Positions 22,680 to 35,022 of a stretch of 64,000 nucleotides of DNA are shown piece by piece; position 1 is the stretch's first letter; each line of letters opens with the position of its first letter. The notes under the pieces were generated by a model that saw only the letters and a program-made list of their open reading frames with translations, did no database searches and was not told the origin of the DNA. The stretch spans positions 1,178,001 to 1,242,000 of the forward strand of contig JAWWNJ010000057.1 of the NCBI GenBank assembly GCA_037176885.1, given 5' to 3'. The position numbers and the translations under genes were made by a program. The DNA is from Favolaschia claudopus. Its lineage: Eukaryota > Basidiomycota > Agaricomycetes > Agaricales > Mycenaceae.

Positions 22680-23735
22680 GCTTTCTATATAGACCTACAT
22701 AGACTGAGCGGTTCTATGTAGGTCTATATAGGTCGCGTAGGGCGCATAGAGCACATACTCGGCTACGCCGCATAGAAATTGTCCCATTTAGGTTGCTTGC
22801 ACCGGCAGGTAACGGCCGAACTGATCTCGTTGATGGCGTATCACGATGCGAAGGTGATTGGCAAATGGCGCCATTTTTTCCATGCTCTTTGTCTCCTCCC
22901 ACCATCTCCCACTTCCCTCCCTTCTGACCTTTCACCTCGCCATCGTCGATTCAGAGCTCAAATCTTCTCTATTCTTCACAGTCAAAGCATCTCAATCCCT
23001 CAATGATACTTTCGGCGCGCCTCAAGCTCACATCAAGCTTGCTGCCTTCCAGCCCCAAGCCTTGTCTTGTCTCGTTGTCCCTCCAGCAAATACGTCCAAG
23101 TCTTTCCTCAAGTCAAAGACCCAATCTCTCGTTCGCACTAAGCAAGTCTCGCAAGAATCTTGGCATCTTCATCAATAATCTCCTTCACCTTTTTGACCTC
23201 CGCGCAAGACAACCTGGTGTTGATGTACAACTGCTTCAGGACGCTGGTGCGTGATGTTCTGCTTTGCTTCGTGTATTCCTGAACTGAGTCTCTCTGTTTT
23301 AGTTCCTCTGCCTACCTAGACTGCGCAAGGTGCTCAACTCCGAGTCCTCAGTCCTTATGTATCTCCGCTCACTCCCCCAATTCCTTATCAACACCTCGCT
23401 CTTCTACGACTGCGCCTGCTTGCTCAATCTATTCCTTCCCACCGTACTTCATGTAGTCCGCTACGTAGCTCGAGCCTGTACCAAGCCATGAATATATCTA
23501 TTTTATATCGCTTTTCATCTGTGGGACCGTGTCAAAATAACATCTAAATAAGGGAATTGTTTGCTGATTGATCGCGTACAGGCCCTCGGCTAGCGTTTCT
23601 AGCCGAGAATATGCGACTCTATGCGAGTCTATGTAGAACGGTGAGTTCTACAGCAAACCGTATAGAGGGCGACTTACTATGCGGTCTATGGCTCTATGCG
23701 GCCTATATAGGCCGATATAGAGTCTCCGGGTTTTC
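22680..23735. repeat. Candidate foldback element with CTATATAGG-type hairpin ends
   Basis: The left end contains a near-perfect hairpin: CTATATAGACCTACATAG (from 22,683), a short loop, then CTATGTAGGTCTATATAG (22,713-22,730). The right end (about 23,600-23,730) is rich in the same words (CTATGCGAGTCTATGTAG, CCTATATAGGC) in inverted arrangement, and both ends carry GCATAGAG and TCGGCTA words. The interior (22.8-23.5 kb) is pyrimidine-rich and encodes nothing recognised. The ends are not sharp enough to name a target duplication, so it is a candidate non-autonomous element only. Confidence 0.45.
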
Positions 23736-24131
23736 CAGATGGAGGAGAGTGGCGACGTGTCGGAAAGAAGTGATGTGCCGAACTCATTTCACAGACAGTC
23801 TTAGTGGGTGTTGGAAGGATGCGATTCGGAATGTCGCGAGGCACAGAGAAATCTCGAAGATCCGGAAGAACGATGTGATGGAGGTTGGAAGCAAGCGCCG
23901 AGTGAGCTTTTGACATTTCGCCCCAACCTGTCAAACCAGATTAGGCAATTCGCGTGCTTTATTTGTTCCCATTGTCTCGAGCTGAACCAGCTCAACTCGA
24001 CTCGGCTCCTCTGGCTTTGCACGTTATTCATAATGTTTCTTTGCCCGCTACCACCACCTTCTCCCTGCTTCAGTGTTCTCCCGCCCTCTCCCTGTCGTCT
24101 CCGGCGTTCCTGAGCGGGACCGTGCCGTGTA

Positions 24132-24163
24132 ACCTACCTACCTACCTACCTACCTACCTACCT
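24132..24163. repeat. (ACCT)8 microsatellite
   Basis: Eight perfect tandem copies of ACCT (32 bp), within a pyrimidine-rich stretch without a gene. Confidence 0.95.
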
Positions 24164-25022
24164 CGTCGTCCGACGGCCCCAATCTCCTTGCCGACCCGGC
24201 GGCCCCCACCATCTGACCACATCAGTGACCATCAGATGCAACGGAAGAGTTTTCCGAAGCGATAGGGCTCGTGTGCGGCGTTGACGGTCTACCAACTGCT
24301 GTGAGTTGACTATCTGACCTCGCGCGCCCTCCTGCCGCCTTCTCCTCGTGCCATTTGCGTCCCCGCCACCCACATGCACACGCCGCCGGATTGCTAAGGT
24401 GGCAATTGCTCTTTAACTGCCTTTTAGCTACTTCCCCGTAGTTACTTTTGTATTCTCTTCATAATACCACTCAAATACATCACTCTCCGCCCCAGAATCC
24501 ATCTCATTTAGGCTTGGAAAATCAATTATCATTTTCTTACAGACTGTGATGGAAAATGCCACCAAAATGAACACTCAGTTGGAAATTCCAAATGTTGTTG
24601 CCACTTCTTCTCGCTGACTATTAGACTTGTAAATATTACCCTTTGCCACCTTGCCACTGAACTGAGCCAGCGAAACGAGCGGTTCGTCCGCTTATTACTG
24701 AATTTAGGCATTGAGCAAACAAGGCACGCGAGTTGCCTAATCTGGTTTGACGTGTTTGGGGCGAAAAGTAGCCAACTCGCCGAGTGGCGTACTTATTGGG
24801 ATGTGTTTGGTCTGGACGATGCCGGCTCCCGGTTCACGGCGGTCCCGGGCCACAATTCCCGACGATCGCTTGCCACGTCTTTCTCGGCCTTCAACAATCA
24901 CGGCTTTGTGCGTCGGTGAGCTCGCGATATCGCGACAGCTGCTCTGCGGACACAAAGAGGGATACCCCTCTTTGTTCGGCTCTCTCATTCTGCTGCCTCA
25001 CTCCGACAATTTTCCGTCAAAA

Positions 25023-26111
25023 ATGCTTGACTTCATGGAAGAAGATCGCGCCTTCCTGGCCGAAACTCACGCTCAAATTCAAGCGTTTACAGCCCAAATA
25101 TCGGAGCTAGAGGACGCAATCGCTCATCTACGCGAAGCCCAACAGCTAGCACTTGATCGTCTTGCCTCATATAAATATCCAGTGCTCACTTTACCAGATG
25201 AAATGGTCTGCGAGATCTTCATCCGCTTCCTGCCACCTTATCCAGATCCGTCACCGCTTGTGGGCCTACTTTCCCCAACTACTCTCACCCACGTCTGCCG
25301 TCGCTGGCGCGAAATTGCTCTCGCCACTCCCGATCTCTGGAAAGCCATCGATCTCATCCCTCCAGACTGTCTCTCCCAAATCAGCTCAACGCGATCCATC
25401 AGCCCCATCCCTCTCAAATCCCGACATCAAACACGTGCCCGCACTCTCGGCTCACTGTGGATAAAACGATCCGGCACCCACCCGCTCTCCATCCGTGCCG
25501 TAGACCTCGACAACCCATCCTTCCCCATCTTCTCCACCCTCCTCCCCCACCGCGCTCGCCTCGAACACCTCACGCTCCATCTCCGAAGCGGCCTCCCACT
25601 ACTCAAACTCACAACAGACCCACTGCCGCGTCTCCGTTCCCTGAATCTCTGGTTTCAAAACGGTTTGACCCGCCCTGTGGTGTTAACCGACGTCCCCCTT
25701 CTACGCGCGGTTGTCCTCGGCGACGTCCGCGTCCCGAGTATCGTGTTGCCCTGGGCACAGCTCACCTCCCTCACCCTGCGCTCGGTGTATCCCGAGCATA
25801 TCATGAGGATCTTGCGTCAATCGGCCAACCTCATCGAATGCACGCTGTTGTTTTGGGCGGCGGAAGAACCGGCGCGTGGAGATCCAGAGCCGGATGTGGT
25901 GCTGCCGCGGCTGCAGACGCTCGTGGTTGAGTTGGAAAGTGAAGTCGTTGTCGAGTTTTTTCAGCATCTCGTCGCGCCGAGTCTTCGTCACCTAGAAGCT
26001 CCGGATGCGTTTTTCCTGTGGGGCGGTGGAACGTCGTCTAGTCAAGCGCTTCACACCTTCATTGCCAAGTCGGGGTGCAAGCTTCACAAGTTGTATATCA
26101 CAGAGCTCTAA
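25023..26111 (+). CDS. F-box/LRR-like protein
   Basis: Single exon, 362 aa, of the same subfamily as the 10.4-kb gene. An N-terminal coiled coil (MLDFMEEDRAFLAETHAQI...) is followed by an F-box at about 52-112 (YPVLTLPDEMVCEIFIRFL, then LTHVCRRWREIALATPDLWKAI) and a leucine-rich C-terminal region ending SGCKLHKLYITEL. The frame is open upstream to 24747, but the ATG at 25023 matches the paralogue start exactly. The stop arrives about 15 codons early. In the next frame the sequence continues FYRDVIPHPN, resembling the family tail (YRSAFPSI), so a small frameshift near 26,105-26,125 probably removed the tail. The F-box and repeats are intact, so the protein may still work as a ubiquitin-ligase adaptor. 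Confidence 0.84.
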   Translation: MLDFMEEDRAFLAETHAQIQAFTAQISELEDAIAHLREAQQLALDRLASYKYPVLTLPDEMVCEIFIRFLPPYPDPSPLVGLLSPTTLTHVCRRWREIALATPDLWKAIDLIPPDCLSQISSTRSISPIPLKSRHQTRARTLGSLWIKRSGTHPLSIRAVDLDNPSFPIFSTLLPHRARLEHLTLHLRSGLPLLKLTTDPLPRLRSLNLWFQNGLTRPVVLTDVPLLRAVVLGDVRVPSIVLPWAQLTSLTLRSVYPEHIMRILRQSANLIECTLLFWAAEEPARGDPEPDVVLPRLQTLVVELESEVVVEFFQHLVAPSLRHLEAPDAFFLWGGGTSSSQALHTFIAKSGCKLHKLYITEL

Positions 26112-27037
26112 CCATTAGTTCTATCGCGATGTCATTCCTCATCCTAATCGAATGCTGCGATAGTGGAGTTGTCCGGAAGATCATTGATCTGTACGTTCTA
26201 AACAATCTTTTCTTCTCCTAAATAACTCTGTAATGCCTCCCCCACGCCGAATATAAGGCATGCCGAGTCTATGATGCAATTAGTTTATCTAGCCTCATTT
26301 CATACCTTCTTGTTTGGATGGGTGAAATCCAGCGTCCACGTTTGAAATCGTCAACGCGCAGTGAATCTTGCCTCGAATTCGGATTGAATCGATCTCACCT
26401 TGCTCATGAAAGCGGTCGATTTGGTTCAATAAACTCGCCATCAGACCTTTCGGAAGTTTGAGAGAGAAAGCATGAAGGATTGCTGTGTGGCGCAGGGCGG
26501 CAATTTATAAGGTCGATTGGTTCGCTTGGGGCCCCAACATTCTGACTCCATCGCAGGGAGTACTTAAAGTATCCGTCACTGTGAGTCTGTGACTCGCCGA
26601 AATTCGGTTGATTCCGGATCGTGATCTACTGTTCCGTGGCCAAGGCTTGGTTGTTAACCACCATGCATCCAGACTTGGGGGTAGAGGGCCGTCACTGTGT
26701 GCGGCAAGAACTCGTACTTATGTTGGCCTTTCTCTGAATTTCCACAGTCATCGTTTAATCTACCCTTGTAAAGACTCAAAATGAGGTCGAAATTTGGTCG
26801 AAATGCTAAGACAACAATTACTTATTCCAAAATATTTACGCTCGGCGTCACGCATCAGCGTGGTGCCGAGATGCCGTCGCGTGACATGATTGCTCGGTGA
26901 TCGTTCCCAATCGGGAAACTCCCTTTCGTCAGCAGCGGCGCGTTGGCCTCGCTATAATTGCGGTTCCAATGGCTTTGATAACTCAATATAACGTGTAAAT
27001 GTATATGTATCTTAGGTTGAAGGCTCCAGGGAATCAA
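26112..27037. other. Intergenic, no gene seen
   Basis: 3' flank of the F-box gene and left flank of the Tc1/mariner element. The first 50 bp hold the out-of-frame remnant of the F-box tail. Nothing else is recognisable. Confidence 0.4.
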
Positions 27038-27039
27038 TA

Positions 27040-28263
27040 CTCGGTATCCACAGAAGTAACCGGAATTTCGCTCTGTGCTCGCGAAAAATGTAGATTTTTA
27101 CAACTTCAAGTACATGTACATATTAATATTGAGTATGTCCCCCCTCGGATTCAATGACAGCGTCCACTACGGCCGGCATCCGGACGATAAATTGATCGAT
27201 TTCATCAATAGTGATTTGATCCCATGCCCACCGAATTGCGTCGCACAAGTGCTCATACGACGACGGTTGGGGGCGGAGGGCACGGATATGCTTCTTGAGT
27301 ATCTGCCACAGTGGTTCGATGGGGGAGAGATCGGGAGAAGTCGGGGGATGCGGCCAGACATCAATGAGATTTTCATCAAGCCAATTCTGTGTGATCACTG
27401 CACGGTGTGCTGCTGCGCCGTCTTGCTGGAAGCAAAAATCTGGGCGCTCCTGCTTCAATCTGCGGTAGAAGGGAAGGAAAGGTCCATCCAGGACCTGGTC
27501 GATGTACCGTCGGCCCGTCATACCACCACCCTTCCCCCCTGGATACCGGAGAACAACCAGCGGACCTTTCACCCCTTTCGCGATGATTCCCCAAATCATA
27601 GCACGAATTGGGTTCTGGGGAACGACAGGGACACAACACTCATCCAGTAGCTCCTCCCCAGGTCGACGCGTAACCCAAACCCGGCCCTTCTTGTCATCCA
27701 AACACACGTAAGCTTCATCCGACCACGCGATGTTGTGCCAGTCGGCCGGTTGCATGAAATTTGAGTCCCTGACTGATGCCCACGCCAATCTTTTGGCCTT
27801 AGTGACCTCAGAACGGTAGGGGACCTTCTTTGCAACCCGCCGGTGGTATCCCTCCTCGGCCGCAATCCGCCGAACCGTCTCGCCGCTGACAGATGGTGAG
27901 AGTTGGTTTGCGATCTGTTGGAAGGGGGCACGTCGATTGTCGAGGGTCATTTGGACTATAATAGCCTTCTCTGGAGAGCTGAATGTCGGGGGACGACCTG
28001 AACGAGGCAGATTTGCCGTTGAACCGGTTGCTTTGTATTTTTTCCAGAGGTCGTGGCCGGTTGATGATGGGATGTCGTAATCACGACATGCGCGACTGAT
28101 ATTATGATGCACCTCAATCGCGCCGATGAAGCGATTTTTGCGAGGTGAGTCGAGGTAGTGGTGGGTGTTCTCCTTAGGCATGTTGTAGGTAGGTGGAGGT
28201 TGAAAAAAAGGCACGTGGTCGCGCCGCTATGACGCATTTCCGGTTACTTCCGTGGATACCGAG
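27040..28263 (-). mobile_element. Complete Tc1/mariner-type transposon with TIRs and TA target duplication
   Basis: The element is 1,224 bp. The terminal inverted repeats begin CTCGGTATCCAC and run about 26 bp (left 27040-27065, right 28238-28263) with one mismatch. Both ends are flanked by TA (27038-27039 and 28264-28265), the Tc1/mariner target. Its single gene is an intact transposase, so the element looks recently active or still competent. Confidence 0.93.
27123..28214 (-). CDS. Tc1/mariner-family transposase (DD34E)
   Basis: An intact 363-aa transposase. The N-terminal part (residues 20-125) contains helix-turn-helix segments with a GRPPTF motif (73-78) between them, corresponding to the paired-like DNA-binding region that recognises the inverted repeats. 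The catalytic part has IAWSDEAYV (Asp166), FCFQQDGAAAH (Asp265) and SPDLSPIEPLWQILK (Glu300); 34 residues separate the second Asp from the Glu, the DD34E spacing of Tc1-like enzymes. It excises and reinserts the element by cut-and-paste at TA sites. The frame fills the space between the two inverted repeats and has no stop or shift. The ATG at 28214 is used; the second Met (residue 12) is an alternative start. Confidence 0.94.
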   Translation of the reverse strand: MPFFQPPPTYNMPKENTHHYLDSPRKNRFIGAIEVHHNISRACRDYDIPSSTGHDLWKKYKATGSTANLPRSGRPPTFSSPEKAIIVQMTLDNRRAPFQQIANQLSPSVSGETVRRIAAEEGYHRRVAKKVPYRSEVTKAKRLAWASVRDSNFMQPADWHNIAWSDEAYVCLDDKKGRVWVTRRPGEELLDECCVPVVPQNPIRAMIWGIIAKGVKGPLVVLRYPGGKGGGMTGRRYIDQVLDGPFLPFYRRLKQERPDFCFQQDGAAAHRAVITQNWLDENLIDVWPHPPTSPDLSPIEPLWQILKKHIRALRPQPSSYEHLCDAIRWAWDQITIDEIDQFIVRMPAVVDAVIESEGGHTQY

Positions 28264-28265
28264 TA

Positions 28266-31200
28266 CAGGCCGAAATTAGGAGAATCTACTGTGAAATTTG
28301 TATATTTTCAGCTGTTAGGCTCAGTTTTCCGCCGAATTTAGGGCTGCATGTCTGCTGAATAACGTGTTCAAGCTTCTGCATTCATTCTTGAGTCCATCAG
28401 AGGCGGAGAAAGTGTTCTGAGTACATATGGCGGAGAAATGGTGAAGAGAACCCATTGATTTCCTTTTTGGGATGTTCAACTTGGCTTCGACGCGATTTTG
28501 CGCCGAATATGCAGCCTCTTTGAACATTCTGAAGACGTAGTATCTTCAAGTAAGTCTATTAGATTCTCCCCAAAGACTCACTAGAGCAGAGAGCGCCGGA
28601 ATAAAGCACATCGAATTTATTTCGCCGCGTAAGTGAATCTGGGGAGCGTAAGTAGCGTAAGTACTTACGCGCGGTAAATTTACGGTAAAGATCGTAAATT
28701 TTGTAAATCGGCCCTCGCCTAAAGGTCCAGGGCTTCCCATACGCGGTATATGGCCGTAAATCCATCACGCCGCTTAGCGGTGCGATCAAAATTTACTTTC
28801 TCAACTTACTGCGTCAGTCCGCGCGTTTGCCAGCGTTCCGACGCGTTTTGAGCGTGTTTTATAGTACCATGCACATGACAATATATTCTACGTTCTGAAA
28901 AACGCGTCTTATTGACGTGTATGACACCCAAATCAGCCAACTTACATCACCCCATCAAAACAACAGTTAGGTGCAATATCGAACTTGCGCGTGCGCAGAA
29001 CCGTATCGACATCCAGGGTCTAGCTAAATACATGTATATGAGCATTCTGGACCATTTGTTGAGCATGGTAACCCGTTTCCAACCTCAAATAATTGCTTTT
29101 TTTCGTGAAAACCTCAGGGATTGGAATGTGCTGCTTCCTCAGCTTCAACAGGTAGTTTAGAAGACTTTCTGGACCTCTAAATTCCGTGGCTAGGAGGTAT
29201 ACATTATTTCTGAGTCAATATACACGAGTCCTACTTCCTAAAAAGCATGCACAAGTGGTAAAGAAGCCACTGATTCCAACTGAGTCTATCTGTCTATCCT
29301 AAGAGCGGTACGTGGCTCCGAGTCGGGCCGTACTCCGTGCCCTTTCCTGCCGAACGTGCTAAACCCGGCAGGCTGACAAGGTGTGAGAATTTTTGCTCCT
29401 TGACCAGCTACGACGACGTTGAGCCTCCTGTGGCTCCATCCCCTCTCCCACTGCAACTGCAAACCTATCTCTGAGCTTCTCATTCGTCTCATCCAATACC
29501 CTCTACAACCCGCATTCCAAGTCTCAGATCTCAGATCTGAGATCTCACGACATGAATCATGCACCGTCGATTGGGCTGAAAAACTCCTCTTCGCTGACTA
29601 TTCTGTGTCTGTGTGTCGCTGGCGATCTCAGTAGCTGCTTAGATTTGCAACCTCCCATGCCATTGAACCTCTTCCGTGTCCACCTGCAAATGCTCCTCTG
29701 TTGTATCAAACAAAACTTTCGACCATATGTATCAATAATCACACTGGGCAACTGATGCTGATATCTCTCCCTCTTCTTGCCGTATCCCGCCATCCCGCAC
29801 CGCATTCGCTGGTTTGACCCGCCTGTGCTCACTGTCTACTCATTGCGTTCTCGCCCTCTCCACTGCGGCTACTGCCGCTACTCACGCCGCCTCCCTCCCG
29901 TCATCGGCCACTCCCACACCTCCCTCTTTGATGGAATGTCCCCACTTGCCTCGCCAGCTTGAGCTCGCCCACGCTGCGTCTGCTTGCTTTCTCTCTATCT
30001 ACTCCCGCTCATCCTCCCTCCTCGTCATCTCCGCCAACGATGTTATCTTCTACGCTCGCGGCTCTATCTTCACTTGCCGCCAAACCATCGTCTAACTCCG
30101 CTTGCTGCTATGAGAACGATACACCCAGAATTCACCCACTTCACCCTCTCCAGTCTCAAGTCAACCCACCCGGCTCTCTCTCAGCCACCAAACTCTGGAC
30201 CCGCGCCGTCGCGCTAGAAATTCAACACAAAGTGAGCTCCCTTACTCTTCACGGCAAGTGAACGAGCCAAAACAATATACTTACCCAAGTCAGCAGATCC
30301 ACCGCACGCACTTGCGCTCGTTAACGAAGGCTGAAACGACGCACAGACGGGAGGCAGATGAAATGGTGGGGGTAGGCGGCGGAGGCCAACTAGAAACAGA
30401 TGTCGATACCTGCGATAGCGTACCATGTGAGTATGTAAATTGTAATTGGGAGGAACAAAAACACATCGGCCTCAAGTTGAATCAAGCGACCCTGTGGGTG
30501 AATCCCCAGCAAGCAAATCATAAATGGCAGTGTATGTATGAACAATCAAAGTGGATGAAGGGACAGATTGAGGAAATGGAACCCACTTGAATTGAGTATT
30601 CAGAGTTTTTCGGAGTTCGAATACCAAGATTGGGAGAACGAGGGGAGTCGACTCGAGTTGAGGTGCGGGATGCAGGATGTTGATAAGACGGGTCTCCGAG
30701 CCAGTGATTCAAAACGAAGAGGATGCAAATGTAACAGATCAATCGCTTACCTCCGGTCGAGGATGCAGTTCCACTGTACCGTACTTCGACGTGAAAATGT
30801 CAGAATATAACCTGAGATCAACAAGTACTCTCAAGTTGAATTGGTTAACGAGAAGGCGGACGCGCACACGTGCCTGCGTGATCAAAGCTAGCACAGGGTC
30901 ACCGTACAAGTTTGAACAATTTGAGTCAGTCAGTCGGTCAGCAAATAATTTTGAAGTGAGTAAGTAAGTGAATAATGAATGCACCTGACGCGAATTTATG
31001 TAAACCGACATAGTTTCGGTGTTGACTCGGAAGCTGAAACTTGTCGTATAGGAGCCTGATTTCGGTTCGGTCGATAGAGTCGCTGGGAGTCGAGTCAGGT
31101 CAGTCTCGAGTCAAACATACAAGTAAGCACTGAGCAAAGTGCGGCTTACGTTACCTCAAAGTATAGCACCTATACCGGCATAAGTATTTTCGGTCAAAAC

Positions 31201-32561
31201 CAAGACTGTCGAGAACAAGAAAGCTGATAAAGTTTATACTCAAGTTAGAGCGATTCAATGAGTGAGCAGCTTCTATATACACTCACCTTCTGGACGTCCA
31301 AGTTTGAGAAATGCAGGTTGAACGCAGGTAGAGACGAGAAAATTCAAACCACCTTTTAGCGATGGACAAATATCACCGCGGAAACGGACTTGAAAGAGTG
31401 AAGTATCAATCCCAACATCTCAAAGTAAAGCGGGCACGGGTCAGCTTCCCGCAACTGAACTACATAGATCTGAAAACCAACCTAGTTGTAGACATTGAGA
31501 AAGAAATAAAGAAATGACACTGGGCACGCAACTTCGAGCGTTTTCGGCGGTCTGAAATGCTAATCAGTCAGCCAAATCCAGAGTTCAGGTTGCAGCGAAA
31601 GATATAAGGGGCAATGCACTCAGTATACAAAAAAGCAACAATTGAAGACAGGCTTACCACTGATCGTGTTAAAGAGAAGAATCCAATTCGAAATCCATCG
31701 GTAGTACTAGATGTAGCGAAACAGAACTGAGCGGAAGCGATGCAAGGAATTGCGACCGTGAAGCGGAAAGCTAATGAAGAAATCGTTGAACGCGCAGTCG
31801 GAACAAGGTGCAACGTGAACCACGCCCGGTGCCAAAATTCCGAACAAAGAAGTCGGCTTTTGAAGAGTGAAAGCTGTGAAGGGAGAGGGTGCACATTGGA
31901 TGAACTGAAGAGCAAGGGCATTCCTACTTCCCAATTTCAATCAACAATCAGAACGATCCTTTTGACCCTTGTTTGACCGCCTCGAATCGAACTCCGATTC
32001 GAACTGAAGTACAGGAAATCTTTAGGTCACAAAATATTCTTCACCTTATTTCCTTTGCTGACTTGAGCAGACTTAAGCTTGCACCCCGAGCGAGGTAGCG
32101 AGCGGCCGTCTGAGAGGTAAGTAATTTTAAATTTCATGCACTTCACTGGCACCGTGAACAGTTGCCATTTCAGTTGGCAAATCTAGAGATCTGCAGAGGC
32201 AATGCCAGCGAGCCGAACAGACCCGAGGTTTGTGAGCGAAAACCTAAGACAACACTATTGCCACTAAGTACAATATGCAACAAAGAGACGATCGGGATTC
32301 GGCACTTGATCAGCACCGGGACTGAGTTTGAGGAAGTAGAAGAAATGCATACAAGACCAGGGTTCGAACCCATGCAAGTGGAATTCTCGTTAGGTAAGCA
32401 TAAATTCTCACGGTCAGTAACCTTGAAGATGCCTTCAAAAAGCTTACCCTAAGACAATGCTCATTAGAAACTTTTGTATCGATTTTAACGAAAAAGCGTT
32501 CACGGGAAAAAGGGCCATGTTGGTCGACGAAAGTGGGCTGAGATATTAAAAGAACGATTAC
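28266..32561. other. 4.3 kb without a supported gene
   Basis: Only short frames are present on both strands, none with a recognisable domain. Around 28,640-28,800 the sequence is AT-rich with repeated GTAAATTTACG and ACTTACGC words, suggesting a degenerate foldback element without clear ends. A palindromic run of AGATCTCAGATC type lies near 29,520-29,545. From 29.8 to 30.2 kb the plus strand is pyrimidine-rich. A B-box-like word (GGTTCGAACCC) at 32,362 lacks a pairing T-stem and is not a tRNA. The last 200 bp would be the promoter side of the split MYND gene. Confidence 0.3.
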
Positions 32562-35022
32562 ATAAGTACTCGTAACCTGGCAGAGTCAAGGTTGGCTACC
32601 CTTCCCGTCTCTCTTCGTGTGAGCGCCGAGTATTTCCAAGTCCTTGTCTAAATTCATAACATTTCTCGCTCAGAGGCTCACCAGAATTGTTCTGGCACCT
32701 TCAACGACTCCCGAGACGGTATCCCAAACCCTCTACCGCATTCTTCTCGACTGTCAACGCGCTCGCGACAACGGACTCACCGCGCGCAGCCTGCTCCCTT
32801 TGGTCAATGTCATACTCGACCCAGCGGACCTACCTGATCCAGAAACTGCGCTCGAGTCGAATTTCCGCGAACGAGTCATCTCCGCTGGCCACGCTCTCGC
32901 TATCCTGAACTGCACGGGTCCCCGCCATGCAAGTCCCGCTTTGCTCGAGATAACACCCCGCATCTGGGCCTGGATTCGATTCATGCACATCTACGAGTAT
33001 TTTCCCGGCATGGAATTGGACTATTGCCTTCTTCTTTCGACGTTGCACCCTATTTCGTACCTTGACGTGGGGCGTGACCTGTTGCACACTACCCCCGATA
33101 TTTGTTTCTTCATCGGAAGCACCTGGGAAAGAATTGTCTCCATGTGCGAGCGAGGGACGCTATCGCTCAACGATTTTCGTTGCCGCCGTGCGATTCACTT
33201 CCTCGGCATATTTCTGACGAATCACATATCTCCTCAGCATTCCGGCGAGCTTGTCGATGGCGCGGGCGGGGAGAAAAAGTTGGCTCGACTGATCGTCAAA
33301 TACTTGGGTCTCGTGCTGAAAGCTCTTGAAGTTGAGCAAATTCATGAACACAAAAAAGCGCTCTCGTTGACACTGGAATGTACTATCGCATTCACGTCTC
33401 ACTACATCTTCGTTTCGAGGGAGGCTCTGCTAGATGCAGGCTTCGTGGGTGTTGTGGCGCAAGCCGCCGTCGTATTCCCAGGCGCTGGGTACGCCTCCGA
33501 GCAGCATCATCAGGAAAAGCCTCCCCTGGTAATTTGGCCAAATGTTGCCAAAAAATCCCGAAATTTCGCTAAATTTCGGCCATTATCCCATTTCGGGAAA
33601 TTTGGCCAAATTATATTGTTGCCGGGAACGAGCGATTGACATTTAGCCAAATTTCACTAAATTTCAGGGAGCTTTAGGCACCGTTTCTGCTCTTTATTCT
33701 CCTTCCCATACTTCACAAACACAAGTAAAAGTCCGAATAACATATATTGACACTATCTAATACAACAGTAGGTAGCACTAGCAAATCACCTCGACGAGAG
33801 AAGCTTCCATGACACAGCCAGCCAATGAGTTCCGCTCCCTCAACCCAAAAGCAATTCCAGTCTATGTGTATAGCTCAGAACGACGGAACTAATAGCATCG
33901 AAAGGGCACTTACGAGGTACTACTCACACGAGACTCGAGCATGGGTGGAAGGCGAGGGTTAGATGACAGGGGAAACATGCGCGCGCGGCAATCCCTAAGC
34001 AAGCACCGCATCGTCAGCCAAGAATCAGCCCGGGATCCGCTAGTGACATACCTGGCGTCATGGATTCCGAAGGAGACCGACACGTCCGAGGATGGTGGTG
34101 GACGACGAGGCTGTTGTGGTCAGAGAAGAAGGACCTATTAGCATACGAAGGCAACGGGGTGCATAGCCCAAACGCACCGATGCATACTCCTACTTTCCCC
34201 TTCTTCCTTCACATACGACGGCGGCATTAGTTTCCCGGAGTCCAGCACTGAGACTCGAAAGCTGGAAGATTCTGGACGCAGAGAATGTTAAGTGGGAAGA
34301 GTGCGACGACGGAAACTCACATGAACGAGCGACGACACGAGCAGGTGAATTTGTGGACTTGCGAGAGGTTACACTTCGAGCATTGGAGAAACAAATGAAT
34401 GGGTGGAGGGGCGGCGAGTGGGAAGCTCACTGTACAGAACACTCTTCCAAGGAGGAAGAGTTGCTCCAGACCTCGATGCAAGGAAAGATGAATAAGGGAA
34501 GAATGGAGGATGGCGACGACTCACAGCAAAAAAGAACCTAAAGAGCGCTACGCTACGCCGCTCTTCGTGCTGGGGCATGCAAGACTGTGGGCGGGAAACG
34601 AGGTGGTGGTGGTAGGAGGAAAGATGTGCTGGCAAACTTACGACATGTTTTGGAACATGTTGATGTGCCACGTGTGCCGGGCATTGTTGCCCGCTGATAT
34701 CGGTGATGAACGGACTTCTCCGTGGATGCCTTCTCGGCTATGGACTTGGTGAAATTTTCGTCAAGTCTGGTCGGCTCGGAGTCTTTTCCCCTGCGTCTCC
34801 TCATGCTTTGCCCTGGAGTTTGTAGGGATTCCGGAAACAAAGAAGGTTACGGTTAATAATTACTGGGTGTACCTATTTGTAGTTGCTATGCCTCTGTATT
34901 TTCTGTTGATAGTGGACTGGCCTTTGTTAACAAAAAGTGGGAGTCAGAGAATTGTGTAGAGTACAAGGAAGGAATCTCACTATATCTCTCGAAATGTCTT
35001 CAGATTTGAGCATGAAAATCCG

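Noticed and set aside
24747..25022. Upstream in-frame extension of the 25-kb F-box gene
   Set aside because: The paralogue at 10.4 kb starts with the same MLDFMExDRAF sequence; the extension has no match and no ATG.
27075..27650. 191-codon plus-strand frame
   Set aside because: It is the antisense shadow of the Tc1/mariner transposase.
28550..28800. AT-rich segment with GTAAATTTACG words as a MITE
   Set aside because: No matching inverted ends or target duplication could be found.
32355..32385. tRNA B box GGTTCGAACCC
   Set aside because: The flanking bases cannot form a five-base T stem, and no other tRNA parts are nearby.
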